Positions 45,947-54,258 of a stretch of 64,000 nucleotides of DNA are shown piece after piece. Within the stretch, counting starts at the first letter, position 1; each line of letters starts with the position of its first letter. The notes beneath the pieces were generated by a model. That model did not search any database, was not told the DNA's origin, and worked only from the letters and a program-made list of their open reading frames with translations. The translations under genes and the position numbers were made by a program. Source of the DNA: Saccharopolyspora flava (GTDB taxonomy: Bacteria; Actinomycetota; Actinomycetes; Mycobacteriales; Pseudonocardiaceae); the NCBI RefSeq assembly GCF_900116135.1, contig NZ_FOZX01000001.1, positions 434,001-498,000 on the forward strand, written 5' to 3'.

Positions 45947-47482
45947 GTGCCTTCTTCTTCCGCCACGCCCGCACGCCGCAGCCAGCAGGGACGTCCGCGT
46001 CGACGTCGCCCGCAGGCCAAGGCGGGCAACGCCAAGCCGGCGAAGCGCAGCCTGTTCGACGAGGTCGGTGTGACCGCCGTCGACCCGGCGCCGTTCGCCG
46101 ACCTGGGCCTGCCGAAGCGCCTGGTCCGCGCGCTGCACGACAACGGGATGCGCGAGGCCTTCCCGATCCAGGCCGCGACGATCCCGGACGCGCTGACCGG
46201 CCGGGACGTGCTCGGTCGCGGCCAGACGGGTTCCGGCAAGACGCTGGCGTTCGGGCTGCCGCTGCTGGCGATGCAGAGCGGCAACGCGCAGCCGATGCGT
46301 CCGCGCAGCCTGGTCCTGGTGCCGACGCGCGAGCTGGCCACGCAGGTCACCGACTCGCTCAAGCCGCTGGCCAAGGCGCTGGGCCTGTACGTCCGCGAGG
46401 TCGTGGGCGGCACGTCGTTCAACCGGCAGGTCGACACGCTGCGTCGCGGCGTGGACGTCCTGGTGGCCACGCCGGGCCGGCTCAACGACCACCTGCGCCA
46501 GGGCACCTGCGATCTGTCCGAAGTGGAGCGAACCGCGCTCGACGAGGCGGATCAGATGGCCGACATGGGTTTTCTGCCGCAGGTTCGGGAAATCCTCGAC
46601 CACGTCCCGTCCGACGGGCAGCGGCTGCTGTTCTCCGCGACGCTCGACGGTGACGTCGACAAGCTCGTCGAGCGCTACATGACCGATCCCGTGGTGCACT
46701 CGCTGGCGCCGCCGTCGGCGAGCGTGGACAGCATGGAGCACCACCAGTTCCTGGTGTCGACGACCGACAAGCAGACGGTGCTGGCCCGCATCGCCGCGCG
46801 CGAGGGCCGGACCATCATGTTCGTGCGCACCAAGCACCACGCGGACCGGCTCGCCAAGAAGCTGCGCGCGGTCGGCGTCGAAGCCGGTGCGCTGCACGGC
46901 GGGAAGGCGCAGAACGCGCGCACCCGCATCCTCGACGAGTTCAAGAACGCCTCGTCGAGCACGCTGGTGGCCACCAACGTCGCGGCGCGCGGCATCCACA
47001 TCGACGACGTGAGCCTGGTGGTGCACGTCGAGCCGCCCGCGGACCCGAAGGACTACCTGCACCGCGCCGGTCGCACCGCACGCGCCGGTTCCAGCGGCAC
47101 GGTGGTGACGCTGGTGACCGACGACCAGAAGCAGGCGTTCCGCGCGATGGCCAACCAGGCGGGCGTCACGGCCGTCACGACCGAGATCCGGCCGCACGAC
47201 GCCGAACTCGCCCGCCTCACCGGTGCCCGCGAACCGTCCGGCACCCCGCTGGCCACCCCGCAGCGCCAGCAGCCCAAGCCGGCCAGGTCCCGAGGCGAAC
47301 ACCGCCCCCAGCGCTCCCCGCGAGGCACCGAACCCACCCGCCGAGGCGGAGATTCGGCCCGCCGGGGCACCGGCTCGGGCTCCGGCGGCGGCAACCCCAA
47401 CCGCAACCGCCGAGGCGGCGCCAACGGCGGCGGCCGCCCCACCGGCTCTGGACGCCCCCGCCGCACCAACACCTCCCGCTGA
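45947..47482 (+). CDS. DEAD-box RNA helicase
   Basis: 511 residues. Q motif and motif I GQTGSGKT (92-99), PTRELA, GG, TPGR, DEAD in ALDEADQM, SAT, then the C-terminal RecA domain with ATNVAARGIHIDD and HRAGRTARAG. The tail (~425-511) is basic and Gly/Arg/Pro-rich, suited to RNA binding. Cold-shock or ribosome-assembly roles are usual for such helicases. GTG with GGGGAG eight bases upstream, the latter in a hairpin. Followed by an R3 element. Confidence 0.93.
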   Translation: MPSSSATPARRSQQGRPRRRRPQAKAGNAKPAKRSLFDEVGVTAVDPAPFADLGLPKRLVRALHDNGMREAFPIQAATIPDALTGRDVLGRGQTGSGKTLAFGLPLLAMQSGNAQPMRPRSLVLVPTRELATQVTDSLKPLAKALGLYVREVVGGTSFNRQVDTLRRGVDVLVATPGRLNDHLRQGTCDLSEVERTALDEADQMADMGFLPQVREILDHVPSDGQRLLFSATLDGDVDKLVERYMTDPVVHSLAPPSASVDSMEHHQFLVSTTDKQTVLARIAAREGRTIMFVRTKHHADRLAKKLRAVGVEAGALHGGKAQNARTRILDEFKNASSSTLVATNVAARGIHIDDVSLVVHVEPPADPKDYLHRAGRTARAGSSGTVVTLVTDDQKQAFRAMANQAGVTAVTTEIRPHDAELARLTGAREPSGTPLATPQRQQPKPARSRGEHRPQRSPRGTEPTRRGGDSARRGTGSGSGGGNPNRNRRGGANGGGRPTGSGRPRRTNTSR

Positions 47483-47485
47483 CCG

Positions 47486-47583
47486 CGGTCAAAACCTGCG
47501 GTATTCGACCCGACAAAAACCGCGGTATTCGTCGGGTCGAAAACTGCGGTTTTTGACCGGTCGAATACCGCGGTATTTGACCG
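47486..47583. repeat. R3 element copy 3: 98-bp hairpin
   Basis: Imperfect inverted repeat with 46-bp arms (47486-47531 and 47538-47583, 39/46 paired) built of AATACCGCGGTATT- and AAAACC-type units. It lies between the convergent helicase and siroheme synthase genes, next to the helicase stop. Confidence 0.8.
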
Positions 47584-47665
47584 GGGCGAGGGCGAGAGCG
47601 GGTTCGTGATGTGAAAAGCGTCCCCTGCCGGGGGTTTCCGGCGGGGGCCGCTTCGTCGGTGCGGG

Positions 47666-48877
47666 TCAGTCCTTGAGGCCTGCTACCGGGCCGATGACGA
47701 TGACCGCCGGCGGTTTGATGTCGTGGGCGCGGACGTCGTCGGCGACCCGCTCCAGGGTGGTCTTCACCGAGCGCTGGGCGTCGGTGGTGGCCTCCTGGAC
47801 GACCGCGACCGGGGTGTCGGCCGGACGGCCGTTCTTGATCAGCACCTCGGCGAAGGCCTCGATGCGCTGCACCGCCATCAGCAGCACCAGCGTGCCGCGC
47901 AGCCGGGCCAGCGCTTCCCAGTCCACCAGGGACCGCTCGTCGTCGGGGGCGACGTGGCCGGAGACCACGACCGCCTCGTGCGCCACACCGCGGTGGGTGA
48001 CCGGCACGTCGGCCATCGCCGGAGCCGAGAACGCGCTGGTGATGCCGGGGACCACGGTCACCGGGACACCGGCTTCGGCGCAGGCCAGCAGCTCCTCGAA
48101 GCCCCGCCCGAACAGGTACGGGTCGCCGCCCTTGAGCCGGGCGACGAACTTGCCGGCGCGGACCTTCTCGATCAGCGTCTCGTTGATCACGGTCTGGCTC
48201 GCCGAGCGCCCGTAGGGGATCTTCGAGACGTCGATGACCTCGACGTGCGACCCCAGCTCCTCCAGCAGTTCGCGCGGCGCCAGGTGGTCGGTGAGCACCA
48301 CGTCGGCCTTGGCCAGCAGCCGCCGCCCGCGCACCGTGATCAGGTCCGGTGAGCCGGGCCCGCCACCGATCAGCGCGACGCCGGGGGCGTGCGGCTCGGG
48401 GTGCTCGTCGACGACACCGGACTGCATCGCCTCCAGCAGCGCGTCGCGGACGCCGGCGCTGCGGCGCGGCTTGCCTCCGGCGAGCACGCCGAGCAGCAGC
48501 CCGTCGTGCTCGGCGACGGCGGGCGTGACGGCGCTGCCCTCGGTCGCGTTGTCGGAGCGGACGCAGAACACCCGGTCGCGCTCGGCTTCCGCGCCGACGG
48601 CCGCGTTGACCTCGTCGGACGAGGTCGCCGCCACGGCGTACCAGGCGCCGTCGAGGTCGCCGTCGCGGTAGTCGCGGCGGCTCCAGGTGATCTCGCCGGC
48701 GTCGGCCAGCGCCTCGACGGCGGGCGTCGCCTGCGGGGCGATCACCTCGACGGCGGCGCCCGCCTTGATCAGCCGGGGGAGCCGCCGCTGCGCGACGGGC
48801 CCGGCACCGACCACCACGACGCGGCGACCGGCGAGGTCGAGTCCGGCGAGGTAGTGGTTATCCGATGGAGTGGCCAT
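47666..48877 (-). CDS. cysG: Siroheme synthase: precorrin-2 dehydrogenase fused to uroporphyrinogen-III methyltransferase
   Basis: 403 residues. N-terminal NAD-dependent dehydrogenase with LAGRRVVVVGAGPVAQRRLPRLIKAGAAVEVIAP; C-terminal SUMT with LIGGGPGSPDLITVRGRRLLAKADVVLTDHL, LKGGDPYLFGRG and VVVPGITSAFS-type blocks. Makes precorrin-2 and sirohydrochlorin for both siroheme and B12. ATG at 48877 overlaps the cbiX stop by 20 bp. The linker between domains is short. Confidence 0.93.
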   Translation of the reverse strand: MATPSDNHYLAGLDLAGRRVVVVGAGPVAQRRLPRLIKAGAAVEVIAPQATPAVEALADAGEITWSRRDYRDGDLDGAWYAVAATSSDEVNAAVGAEAERDRVFCVRSDNATEGSAVTPAVAEHDGLLLGVLAGGKPRRSAGVRDALLEAMQSGVVDEHPEPHAPGVALIGGGPGSPDLITVRGRRLLAKADVVLTDHLAPRELLEELGSHVEVIDVSKIPYGRSASQTVINETLIEKVRAGKFVARLKGGDPYLFGRGFEELLACAEAGVPVTVVPGITSAFSAPAMADVPVTHRGVAHEAVVVSGHVAPDDERSLVDWEALARLRGTLVLLMAVQRIEAFAEVLIKNGRPADTPVAVVQEATTDAQRSVKTTLERVADDVRAHDIKPPAVIVIGPVAGLKD

Positions 48878-49763
48878 GTGCGTGTCCGTGTGCGTGACCG
48901 TGTCCGGTCGGGTCGTCGGGGTGGTGGTGCGGCGTCTGCGGTGCACCCAGTTTGTCCTCGAAGCCCGGCAGCAGCACCCGGTACGCGCAGGTGTCGCAGT
49001 TCATCCGGATGTCGCCGTGCAGGGCCTCGTGGTAGCGCTCCACGACGAGGTCGACCAGGGCATCGCAGTCTCCCAAATACCCGGCGACGTGGAGCTCGAG
49101 CTCCGGTGCGGTCTGGGACCACTCGCGCGCCTGCGTCACGACGCGCTGCGGCAGCACGCCGTCGAACAGGAAGTACGGGGCCACCACGACGCGCTTGGCC
49201 CCGAGCTTGCGAGCCCGGTCCAGCCCGCCAGGGACGTCCGGCGATGCCAGGGAGATGAACGCGGTCTCAACAGTGTCGAAGCCGCAGGTCTCCTGCAAGA
49301 GGCGTGAGACCTTGCACACCTCGGCGTTGGCGTCGGGGTCGGTGGAGCCGCGGCCGACGAGAACCACTGCCGTGTCGGCCCATTCCTCGCGCGGGGCCTG
49401 CTCGGCGATCCGCTCGGCGAGCAGGTCCAGCAGGATCGGGTGCGGGCCGAGGGGGCGTCCGAAGACGAACGACGTGCCCGGGTGGCGGCGGACCTCGCGC
49501 TCCAGCGCGGCGGGGATGTCGCCCTTGCCGTGACCGGCGGCGACGAGCACCAGCGGCACCGCGGCCATCCGGCGGTGGCCTGCGTCGGTGAGCTCGGTCC
49601 AGGCCTCGGTGACCGCGGGAGCGGACAGCTCGATGAAGCCGCCGGAGGCGTCGACGCCGGCGGCGGTCATGCGCGCCTTGAGCCGCTCCAGGAAGGAGTG
49701 GAACTCGGCCACGCCTCGTTCGTCCACCGTGCCGTGGCCCACGACCAGCAGCGGTTCGGTCAC
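48858..49763 (-). CDS. cbiX: Sirohydrochlorin cobalto-/ferrochelatase with His-rich tail
   Basis: 301 residues. CbiX fold duplicated: LLVVGHGTVDERGVAEF (His9) and VLVGRGSTDPDANAEV in the two halves; metal-site region VPLVLVAAGHGKGDIP. Near the end MNCDTCAYR has two Cys that could bind a cluster. The C-terminus is a His run (HHHPDD..GHGHAHGHAHGHS), a likely Co/Ni store. Four-base overlap with cobH; next to the Ni/Co permease, supporting cobalt as substrate. Confidence 0.9.
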   Translation of the reverse strand: MTEPLLVVGHGTVDERGVAEFHSFLERLKARMTAAGVDASGGFIELSAPAVTEAWTELTDAGHRRMAAVPLVLVAAGHGKGDIPAALEREVRRHPGTSFVFGRPLGPHPILLDLLAERIAEQAPREEWADTAVVLVGRGSTDPDANAEVCKVSRLLQETCGFDTVETAFISLASPDVPGGLDRARKLGAKRVVVAPYFLFDGVLPQRVVTQAREWSQTAPELELHVAGYLGDCDALVDLVVERYHEALHGDIRMNCDTCAYRVLLPGFEDKLGAPQTPHHHPDDPTGHGHAHGHAHGHSIG

Positions 49764-50371
49764 CGGTTACCTCCAGGTTCTGCCCAGTAGAGCAGGGCGT
49801 TGACGGCGGCTGCGGCGATCGCCGCGCCACCGCGTTCGGTCAGGGTGCTCACGGCCGGCAGGCCGCTGCGCCGCAGAGCGGCCTTACTGTCGACGGCACC
49901 GACGAACCCGACGGGCACGCCGATGATCAGCGCCGGTTCCAGCTCGCCGGTCTCGGCGAGCCGGAGGAGTTCGGTGAGCGCGGTGGGGGCGTTGCCGACG
50001 GCCCACACGGCGCCGCGCGGGTGCTCGCGGGCGGCCAGCCGCATCCCGGCCGCGGAGCGGGTCAGCCCCTCGGACGCGGCGAGCTCGGCGACGCCGGGGA
50101 AGTCCAGACCGATGGTGACCTCGCGGGCGGTGATGCCGGAGGCGACCATGCGCACGTCGGTGATCAGCGGCGCCCCGGACAGCAGGGCGTCGCGGCCCTG
50201 CCGCAGCGCGTCCTCGTCGGCGACGACCTCACCGGTCCAGCTGGGGTCGGCGGTGGTGTGCACGACGCGTTCGACGACCGCCCGGGTCAGCGGTGCGAAC
50301 CGGTCGAAGTCGGCTCGCGACCGCATGATCCGGTAGGACTCGGTCTCGATCGGATGGACTGTGCGCCTCAT
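49760..50371 (-). CDS. cobH: Precorrin-8X methylmutase
   Basis: 203 residues. HPIETESYRIMRSRADF at the start (substrate His), VVHTTADPSW, ITDVRMVASGI, and GNAPTALTELLRL..IIGVPVGFVGAVDSKAAL are the CobH/CbiC signatures. Moves the C11 methyl to C12, giving hydrogenobyrinate. Starts 15 bp after the permease stop. Confidence 0.95.
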   Translation of the reverse strand: MRRTVHPIETESYRIMRSRADFDRFAPLTRAVVERVVHTTADPSWTGEVVADEDALRQGRDALLSGAPLITDVRMVASGITAREVTIGLDFPGVAELAASEGLTRSAAGMRLAAREHPRGAVWAVGNAPTALTELLRLAETGELEPALIIGVPVGFVGAVDSKAALRRSGLPAVSTLTERGGAAIAAAAVNALLYWAEPGGNR

Positions 50372-50386
50372 GGTCTTCCCTGTTCC

Positions 50387-51439
50387 CTATGCGATTTCCG
50401 CGCTTTTTCGGGCGGTGAACCGCCACCACATGGCCGCACCGCCCCAGACCAGCAGGAACAGCGCGAGCGTCAGGTAGCCGAGCAGCTCGAACTCCTCCGA
50501 GATGGCCGCGATGCCGCCCAGGAAGTCCACGCCCAGGTCGGCCAGCAGGCCGCAGAGGACGACGAAGGCGACCAGGGCGGCGAGGCCGACGGTCAGCGCG
50601 GTGGTGGTGACGTTCACCCACAGCCGCCGCAGCGGGCGGGCCAGCGACCAGGTGTAGGCGCGGGACATCAGCATGCCGTCCACGCTGTCCACAGTGCACA
50701 TCCCGGCGGCGAACAGCAGCGGGAGGCTCAGCACGGCGATGGCCGAGAGGTTCGCGCCGGGAGCGACCATCGCCAGCACCGTGATCTCGGTGGCGGTCTG
50801 CATCCCGAGGCCGAACAGCAGGCCGATGCCGAACAGGTGCCAGGAGCGGGCGACTCCCCGCATCCGGCCGCGCAGCACGCGCGCGAGCAGTCCGCGACGG
50901 CCGAGGACGAGTTCGACCTCCGCCTCGTCGACGCCGCCGTTGCGGGCGCGGCGCAGCAGCCGCCACGCGTCGCGCAGCACGAGCGCGTTGAGCACGGCGA
51001 GGGTGGCCAGCACGGCCACGACGACGAGATCGACGAAGGTGGCCATCCGCACGCCGGTCTGCTCGGCCCACTGCTGGGCGGCGGGTCCGGCGATGAAGGC
51101 GACGCCGCAGGCCAGCAGCAGCACGACGCTGGCGTGGCCGAGAGCGAACCACATGCCGGTGGACACCGGGCGCCTCCCGCGCTGCATGAGCAGCCGGGTG
51201 GCGTCGTCGATGACGGCGACGTGGTCGGCGTCGAAGCCGTGCCGCAGGCCGAGCAGGTAGGCGGTGGTGCCGGCGGCGGCGAGGCCCCCGGCGGCGCTGA
51301 AGGCCTGCTCGTGCAGCAGGTAGGCACCCCATCCGGCGAGGTGCAGTGCTCCGATCGCGGCCAGCAGGACCGCGGACTTGCGGCGCTCGCGCGCGCCCCA
51401 GCCGGCGGTGCGCCGGCTCACTTCGGCATCCCGACTCAT
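50387..51439 (-). CDS. Nickel/cobalt permease (NiCoT family)
   Basis: 350 residues, ~8 transmembrane helices. NiCoT signatures: LGLRHGFDADHVAVIDD (HX4DH metal motif, ~64-79), HLFGIGLLFGLGMQTATEI, and AAGMCTVDSVDGMLMSRAY. Imports Co2+ or Ni2+. ATG at 51439; GGAG sits five bases upstream. Directly downstream of a cobalamin riboswitch and first gene of cobH-cbiX-cysG, so cobalt is the likely substrate. Confidence 0.92.
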   Translation of the reverse strand: MSRDAEVSRRTAGWGARERRKSAVLLAAIGALHLAGWGAYLLHEQAFSAAGGLAAAGTTAYLLGLRHGFDADHVAVIDDATRLLMQRGRRPVSTGMWFALGHASVVLLLACGVAFIAGPAAQQWAEQTGVRMATFVDLVVVAVLATLAVLNALVLRDAWRLLRRARNGGVDEAEVELVLGRRGLLARVLRGRMRGVARSWHLFGIGLLFGLGMQTATEITVLAMVAPGANLSAIAVLSLPLLFAAGMCTVDSVDGMLMSRAYTWSLARPLRRLWVNVTTTALTVGLAALVAFVVLCGLLADLGVDFLGGIAAISEEFELLGYLTLALFLLVWGGAAMWWRFTARKSAEIA

Positions 51440-51485
51440 GGGATCTCCGACCTCCTGGGTTCTCCCGCCCGGGGTTCGGTGGCCG

Positions 51486-51507
51486 CGCGCCGCGGGTTCG
51501 CGGCGCG
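51486..51507 (-). promoter_or_regulatory. Expression-platform hairpin of the riboswitch
   Basis: 9-bp stem CGCGCCGCG/CGCGGCGCG with a 4-nt loop between the riboswitch and the permease start; a probable terminator or anti-SD platform. Confidence 0.5.
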
Positions 51508-51514
51508 GGGCCGG

Positions 51515-51670
51515 CGCGCAGTGTCCTGACTCCCGGATCAGCGTGGTTCCCCCGCCTTCCAGCTGGTGGCAGCCGTGGCGATGGGTGGGGACCACTCCCC
51601 GGTCACAGTGGCGGGACCGTCCCGGACTCGCACCGGGTTCCTGCACTGTCGGCGACAGTCATCCTTGCCT
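51515..51670 (-). ncRNA. Cobalamin (B12) riboswitch
   Basis: On the minus strand the B12-aptamer blocks occur in order: GGAACCCGGTGCGAGTCCGG, then CCCGCCACTGTGA (the conserved core box), AGCTGGAAGGCGGGG, and GTCAGGACACTGC near the 3' end (counterpart of the classic B12 box). It precedes the NiCoT-cobH-cbiX-cysG operon and would repress it when B12 is plentiful. Confidence 0.92.
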
Positions 51671-51703
51671 GATCTACGGTCCGAGGTCAAACCTGGTGAA
51701 ATC

Positions 51704-51720
51704 GATCACGTTGAGTGATC
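51704..51720. promoter_or_regulatory. Dyad upstream of the DUF1876 gene
   Basis: GATCAC-gttga-GTGATC inverted repeat in the divergent gap between the riboswitch operon and the DUF1876 gene. Possible operator; no regulator assigned. Confidence 0.3.
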
Positions 51721-51826
51721 TCCTGGGGTGCATCGCTCCGCCGAAGGCGCTTTCAACCGCCTCCATCGGGGGTACTCGGTCGGGTGAGCCGCGTGCTCCG
51801 GCTCCAGGCGCGTCAAGGAGGCCACC

Positions 51827-52096
51827 ATGAACGAGACGCACTCGATCACGCTGAACCTGCAGGTCGTGGAGGCGGGAGCGAAGACGACCGCCGACGTCGG
51901 CTTCACCACGCCGGGCGGGCAGCCGCTGCACGGTCACGGCGCGGCGCGCAGGCACCCCGACGATCCCGAGGTGCCGCAGATCGGCGACGAGATCGCCATC
52001 GCCCGCGCCCTGTTCGAGCTCGGCCACAAGCTCCTCGACCACGCCTCCAGCGACATCGGGGACCGACTCCACCGGCGAGTCCACCTCCCGGCCTGA
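51827..52096 (+). CDS. DUF1876 (Rv1738-like) protein
   Basis: 89 residues. THSITLNLQVVEAGAKTTADVGFTTPGGQPLHGHGAARRHPDDPEVPQIGDEIAIARALFELGHKLLDHA matches DUF1876, whose best-known member is the M. tuberculosis hypoxia/dormancy protein Rv1738, proposed to resemble ribosome hibernation factors. ATG with AAGGAGG five bases upstream. Alone between the B12 operon and the palindrome cluster. A stress role is inference. Confidence 0.85.
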   Translation: MNETHSITLNLQVVEAGAKTTADVGFTTPGGQPLHGHGAARRHPDDPEVPQIGDEIAIARALFELGHKLLDHASSDIGDRLHRRVHLPA

Positions 52097-52121
52097 GACC
52101 GTCGCCCACTCCACCCACGAC

Positions 52122-52397
52122 GGGAGGTTTTCATGAAAACCTCCCCCACCCCAGGAGGTGAAATCCCCCTCACGACCCCCTCAGAAGATCGAAGTTTTCA
52201 TGAAAACTGTCATCCCTCAGGAACCCGGAGGTTTTCATGAAAACTTCCGGGTTCCCTCGTGAACGGAGGTCCTTCGGGAGGTGACCACCTTCGGTGGGGG
52301 GACAGTTTTCATGAGAACCTCCCGTTCCCGAGGTCGAGACAGTTTTCATGAAAACTTCGGGTTCTCGGGGACCGGACAGTTTTCATGAAAACTGTCC
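52122..52397. repeat. R4: cluster of six TTTTCATGAAAA palindromes
   Basis: Six palindromes centred on GTTTTCATGAAAAC occur at ~52122-52145 (24-bp perfect, half-site GGGAGGTTTTCA), 52193-52208, 52220-52255 (36 bp, one G-U), ~52303-52318 (one base off), ~52339-52355 and 52374-52397 (24-bp perfect, half-site GGACAGTTTTCA). Flanking arms differ between copies. The cluster lies between the convergent DUF1876 and LysR genes and fills the whole 324-bp gap. Confidence 0.85.
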
Positions 52398-52420
52398 CCC
52401 ACCGGGTTCTCCGGGTGAGG

Positions 52421-53275
52421 TCATGCGACTTCGGTGAGGACTTCGCGGACCACTCGGGCGGCGGCCGCGGGGACGTCCGGGGGCAGGCCCGGGCGGGCGC
52501 GGACGCGGAGGTCGACCGGGTCGAGGCGGGGCAGATCGCGGCGTTCGAGCAGCCCGACCGGCCGGGTGCGGGTCGACGGCAGCAGCGTCACGCCCAGCCC
52601 CGCGCGGGTCGCGGCCAGGACGCCGGCGAGGTCGGCGGCCTCGCACACGAGGTCCGGGCCCCGGCCGAGCCCGTCCATCGCCGCGATCGCGTGCCTGCGC
52701 AGGGTGCAGGGCTGGTCGAACACCACCAGCGGCAGCGGCCGGTCCTCGGCGGGCGGTTCCCACTCCGGGGCCGAGAACCACTCCAGCCGGAACCGGCCCG
52801 CGTCGATGCTGCGCTCGTCCACGGTGTCGTCGATGAGCAGCGCGATGTCGACGTTCCCGCGATCGACGGCGTCGGCGAGCCGGGCCGTGCGGTCGAGGCG
52901 GAAGCGGATCTCGCGGTCCGGGAACGCCGTGCGCAGCCCCGCGGCCAGCTCGGGCAGGAACCGGTCGGCGGCGTGCTCGGTGGAGCCGAACACGAGCGTG
53001 CCGCGCCCCTCGGCGCCGAGCCTGCGCACGGCGTCGTCGTGCACGTCGAGGATGCGGCGGGCCTCGGCGAGCAGCAGTTCGCCGTCGGCGGTGAAGCGGG
53101 CCTGCCTGCCCTCGCGGACGACCAGCTTGCGGTCCAGGGTCCGCTCCAGCTTGCGCAGGTGCTGGCTGATCGCGGACTGGGTCAGGTACAGCGCCGCCGC
53201 GGCCCGGTGGAACCCGCCGCAGTCGGCCACGGCCACCAGGCTGCGCAGCGCGACGACGTCGAGCACAGCACTCAT
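52421..53275 (-). CDS. LysR-family transcriptional regulator
   Basis: 284 residues. N-terminal winged HTH: LRSLVAVADCGGFHRAAAALYLTQSAISQHLRKLERTLDRKLVVR (~10-55); the effector domain follows with GTLVFGSTEHAADRFLPELAAGLRTAFPD and the co-inducer hinge. Divergent from the EamA transporter gene, with a 16-bp palindrome in the gap, so it probably controls that gene and itself. Confidence 0.92.
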   Translation of the reverse strand: MSAVLDVVALRSLVAVADCGGFHRAAAALYLTQSAISQHLRKLERTLDRKLVVREGRQARFTADGELLLAEARRILDVHDDAVRRLGAEGRGTLVFGSTEHAADRFLPELAAGLRTAFPDREIRFRLDRTARLADAVDRGNVDIALLIDDTVDERSIDAGRFRLEWFSAPEWEPPAEDRPLPLVVFDQPCTLRRHAIAAMDGLGRGPDLVCEAADLAGVLAATRAGLGVTLLPSTRTRPVGLLERRDLPRLDPVDLRVRARPGLPPDVPAAAARVVREVLTEVA

Positions 53276-53300
53276 GCACCCAGCCTAGACCGATCAGCGT

Positions 53301-53316
53301 TCGCGATCGATCGCGA
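53301..53316. promoter_or_regulatory. Palindrome in the LysR/EamA divergent promoter
   Basis: Perfect TCGCGATCGATCGCGA, 26 bp upstream of the lysR start and 52 bp before the transporter start. Probable LysR binding site. Confidence 0.6.
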
Positions 53317-53367
53317 TCTCTTATCGTTGTTGGACGCGGAGCTGTTCGAGGCCGGATTCTGGAAACC

Positions 53368-54258
53368 ATGCACACCTCGCGGTCGATCCCGCTCTCGCTG
53401 GCCGCCCCGATCGTCTTCTTCTGGGCCAGCGGCTACCCGACCGGAGCGCTGGGCGTGGCCGCCGCATCCCCGTTCCTGCTGACGACCATCCGGCTGACCC
53501 TGGCCGCGGCGACCCTGTCGGTGATCGCGCTGCTGCGGCGGGCGGTGTGGCCCAGCGGTAACGCCGTCGGGCACAGCGCGGTCGCCGGGCTGCTCACCCA
53601 CGCCACCCAGTTCGGCGGCTGCTACGGCGGCATGGCCGCCGGGGTCCCCGCGTCGGTGACGGCCCTGGTGATCTCGATGAACCCGGTGCTCACGGCCGCG
53701 CTGGCGGCGCTGCTGCTGCGCGAGCGGCTGAGCCGGGCGCGGGTGATCGGGCTCGTGCTGGGCGTGCTGGCGGTGCTGGTCACCCTCGGCGGGCAGGTGG
53801 CGGCCGAGGGCGAGTGGAACCCGGCGATCCTGCTGACGCTGCTGGGACTGCTGGGCTTCTCCGCCGGCGGCCTGTACCAGCAGCACTTCTGCGGTGGCAT
53901 CGACATCCGCTCCGGCGCCGCCGTGCAGACCATCGCCGCGGCGCTGGCCATCGGCGCCATCGCGGTCGTCGAGCACGGCCACGTGACGCACTGGGCGCAG
54001 GCCGGGATCTCCGTGCTGTGGCTGGTGATCACCGGATCGGTGCTGGGCGTGAGCGCCTACCTGCGGGCGGTGGCGGTCGGCGGGGCGGCCCGGGCCAGCG
54101 CCCTGTTCAGCGCGGTGCCGCCGCTGACCGCCGTGATCGCCTGGCCGGTGCTCGGCGAAACCCCTTCGCTCGCAGTGCTTCTCGGCATCGCCCTGGCGAC
54201 CACGGCGTGCGTGCTGGGCACCCGGGCGGCCCCGGTTCAGACGGCGCGGCGGATCTGA
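53368..54258 (+). CDS. EamA/DMT-family transporter
   Basis: 296 residues, ~10 transmembrane helices in two EamA repeats; FWASGYPTGALGVAAASPFLLTTIRL at the start and SMNPVLTAALAALLLRERLSRARVIGLVLGVLAVLV in the first half are typical. Exports small metabolites or amino acids by family; substrate unknown. ATG start, controlled by the divergent LysR. Its last 22 bp overlap the convergent decarboxylase gene. Confidence 0.9.
   Translation: MHTSRSIPLSLAAPIVFFWASGYPTGALGVAAASPFLLTTIRLTLAAATLSVIALLRRAVWPSGNAVGHSAVAGLLTHATQFGGCYGGMAAGVPASVTALVISMNPVLTAALAALLLRERLSRARVIGLVLGVLAVLVTLGGQVAAEGEWNPAILLTLLGLLGFSAGGLYQQHFCGGIDIRSGAAVQTIAAALAIGAIAVVEHGHVTHWAQAGISVLWLVITGSVLGVSAYLRAVAVGGAARASALFSAVPPLTAVIAWPVLGETPSLAVLLGIALATTACVLGTRAAPVQTARRI

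Noticed and set aside
40986..47583. Insertion sequence or transposon ends at the R3 elements
   Set aside because: No transposase between or beside the copies and the intervening genes are ordinary chromosomal genes (proS, yaaA, helicase).
52122..52397. CRISPR array
   Set aside because: The repeats are short palindromes with variable spacing and flanks, and no cas genes are near.
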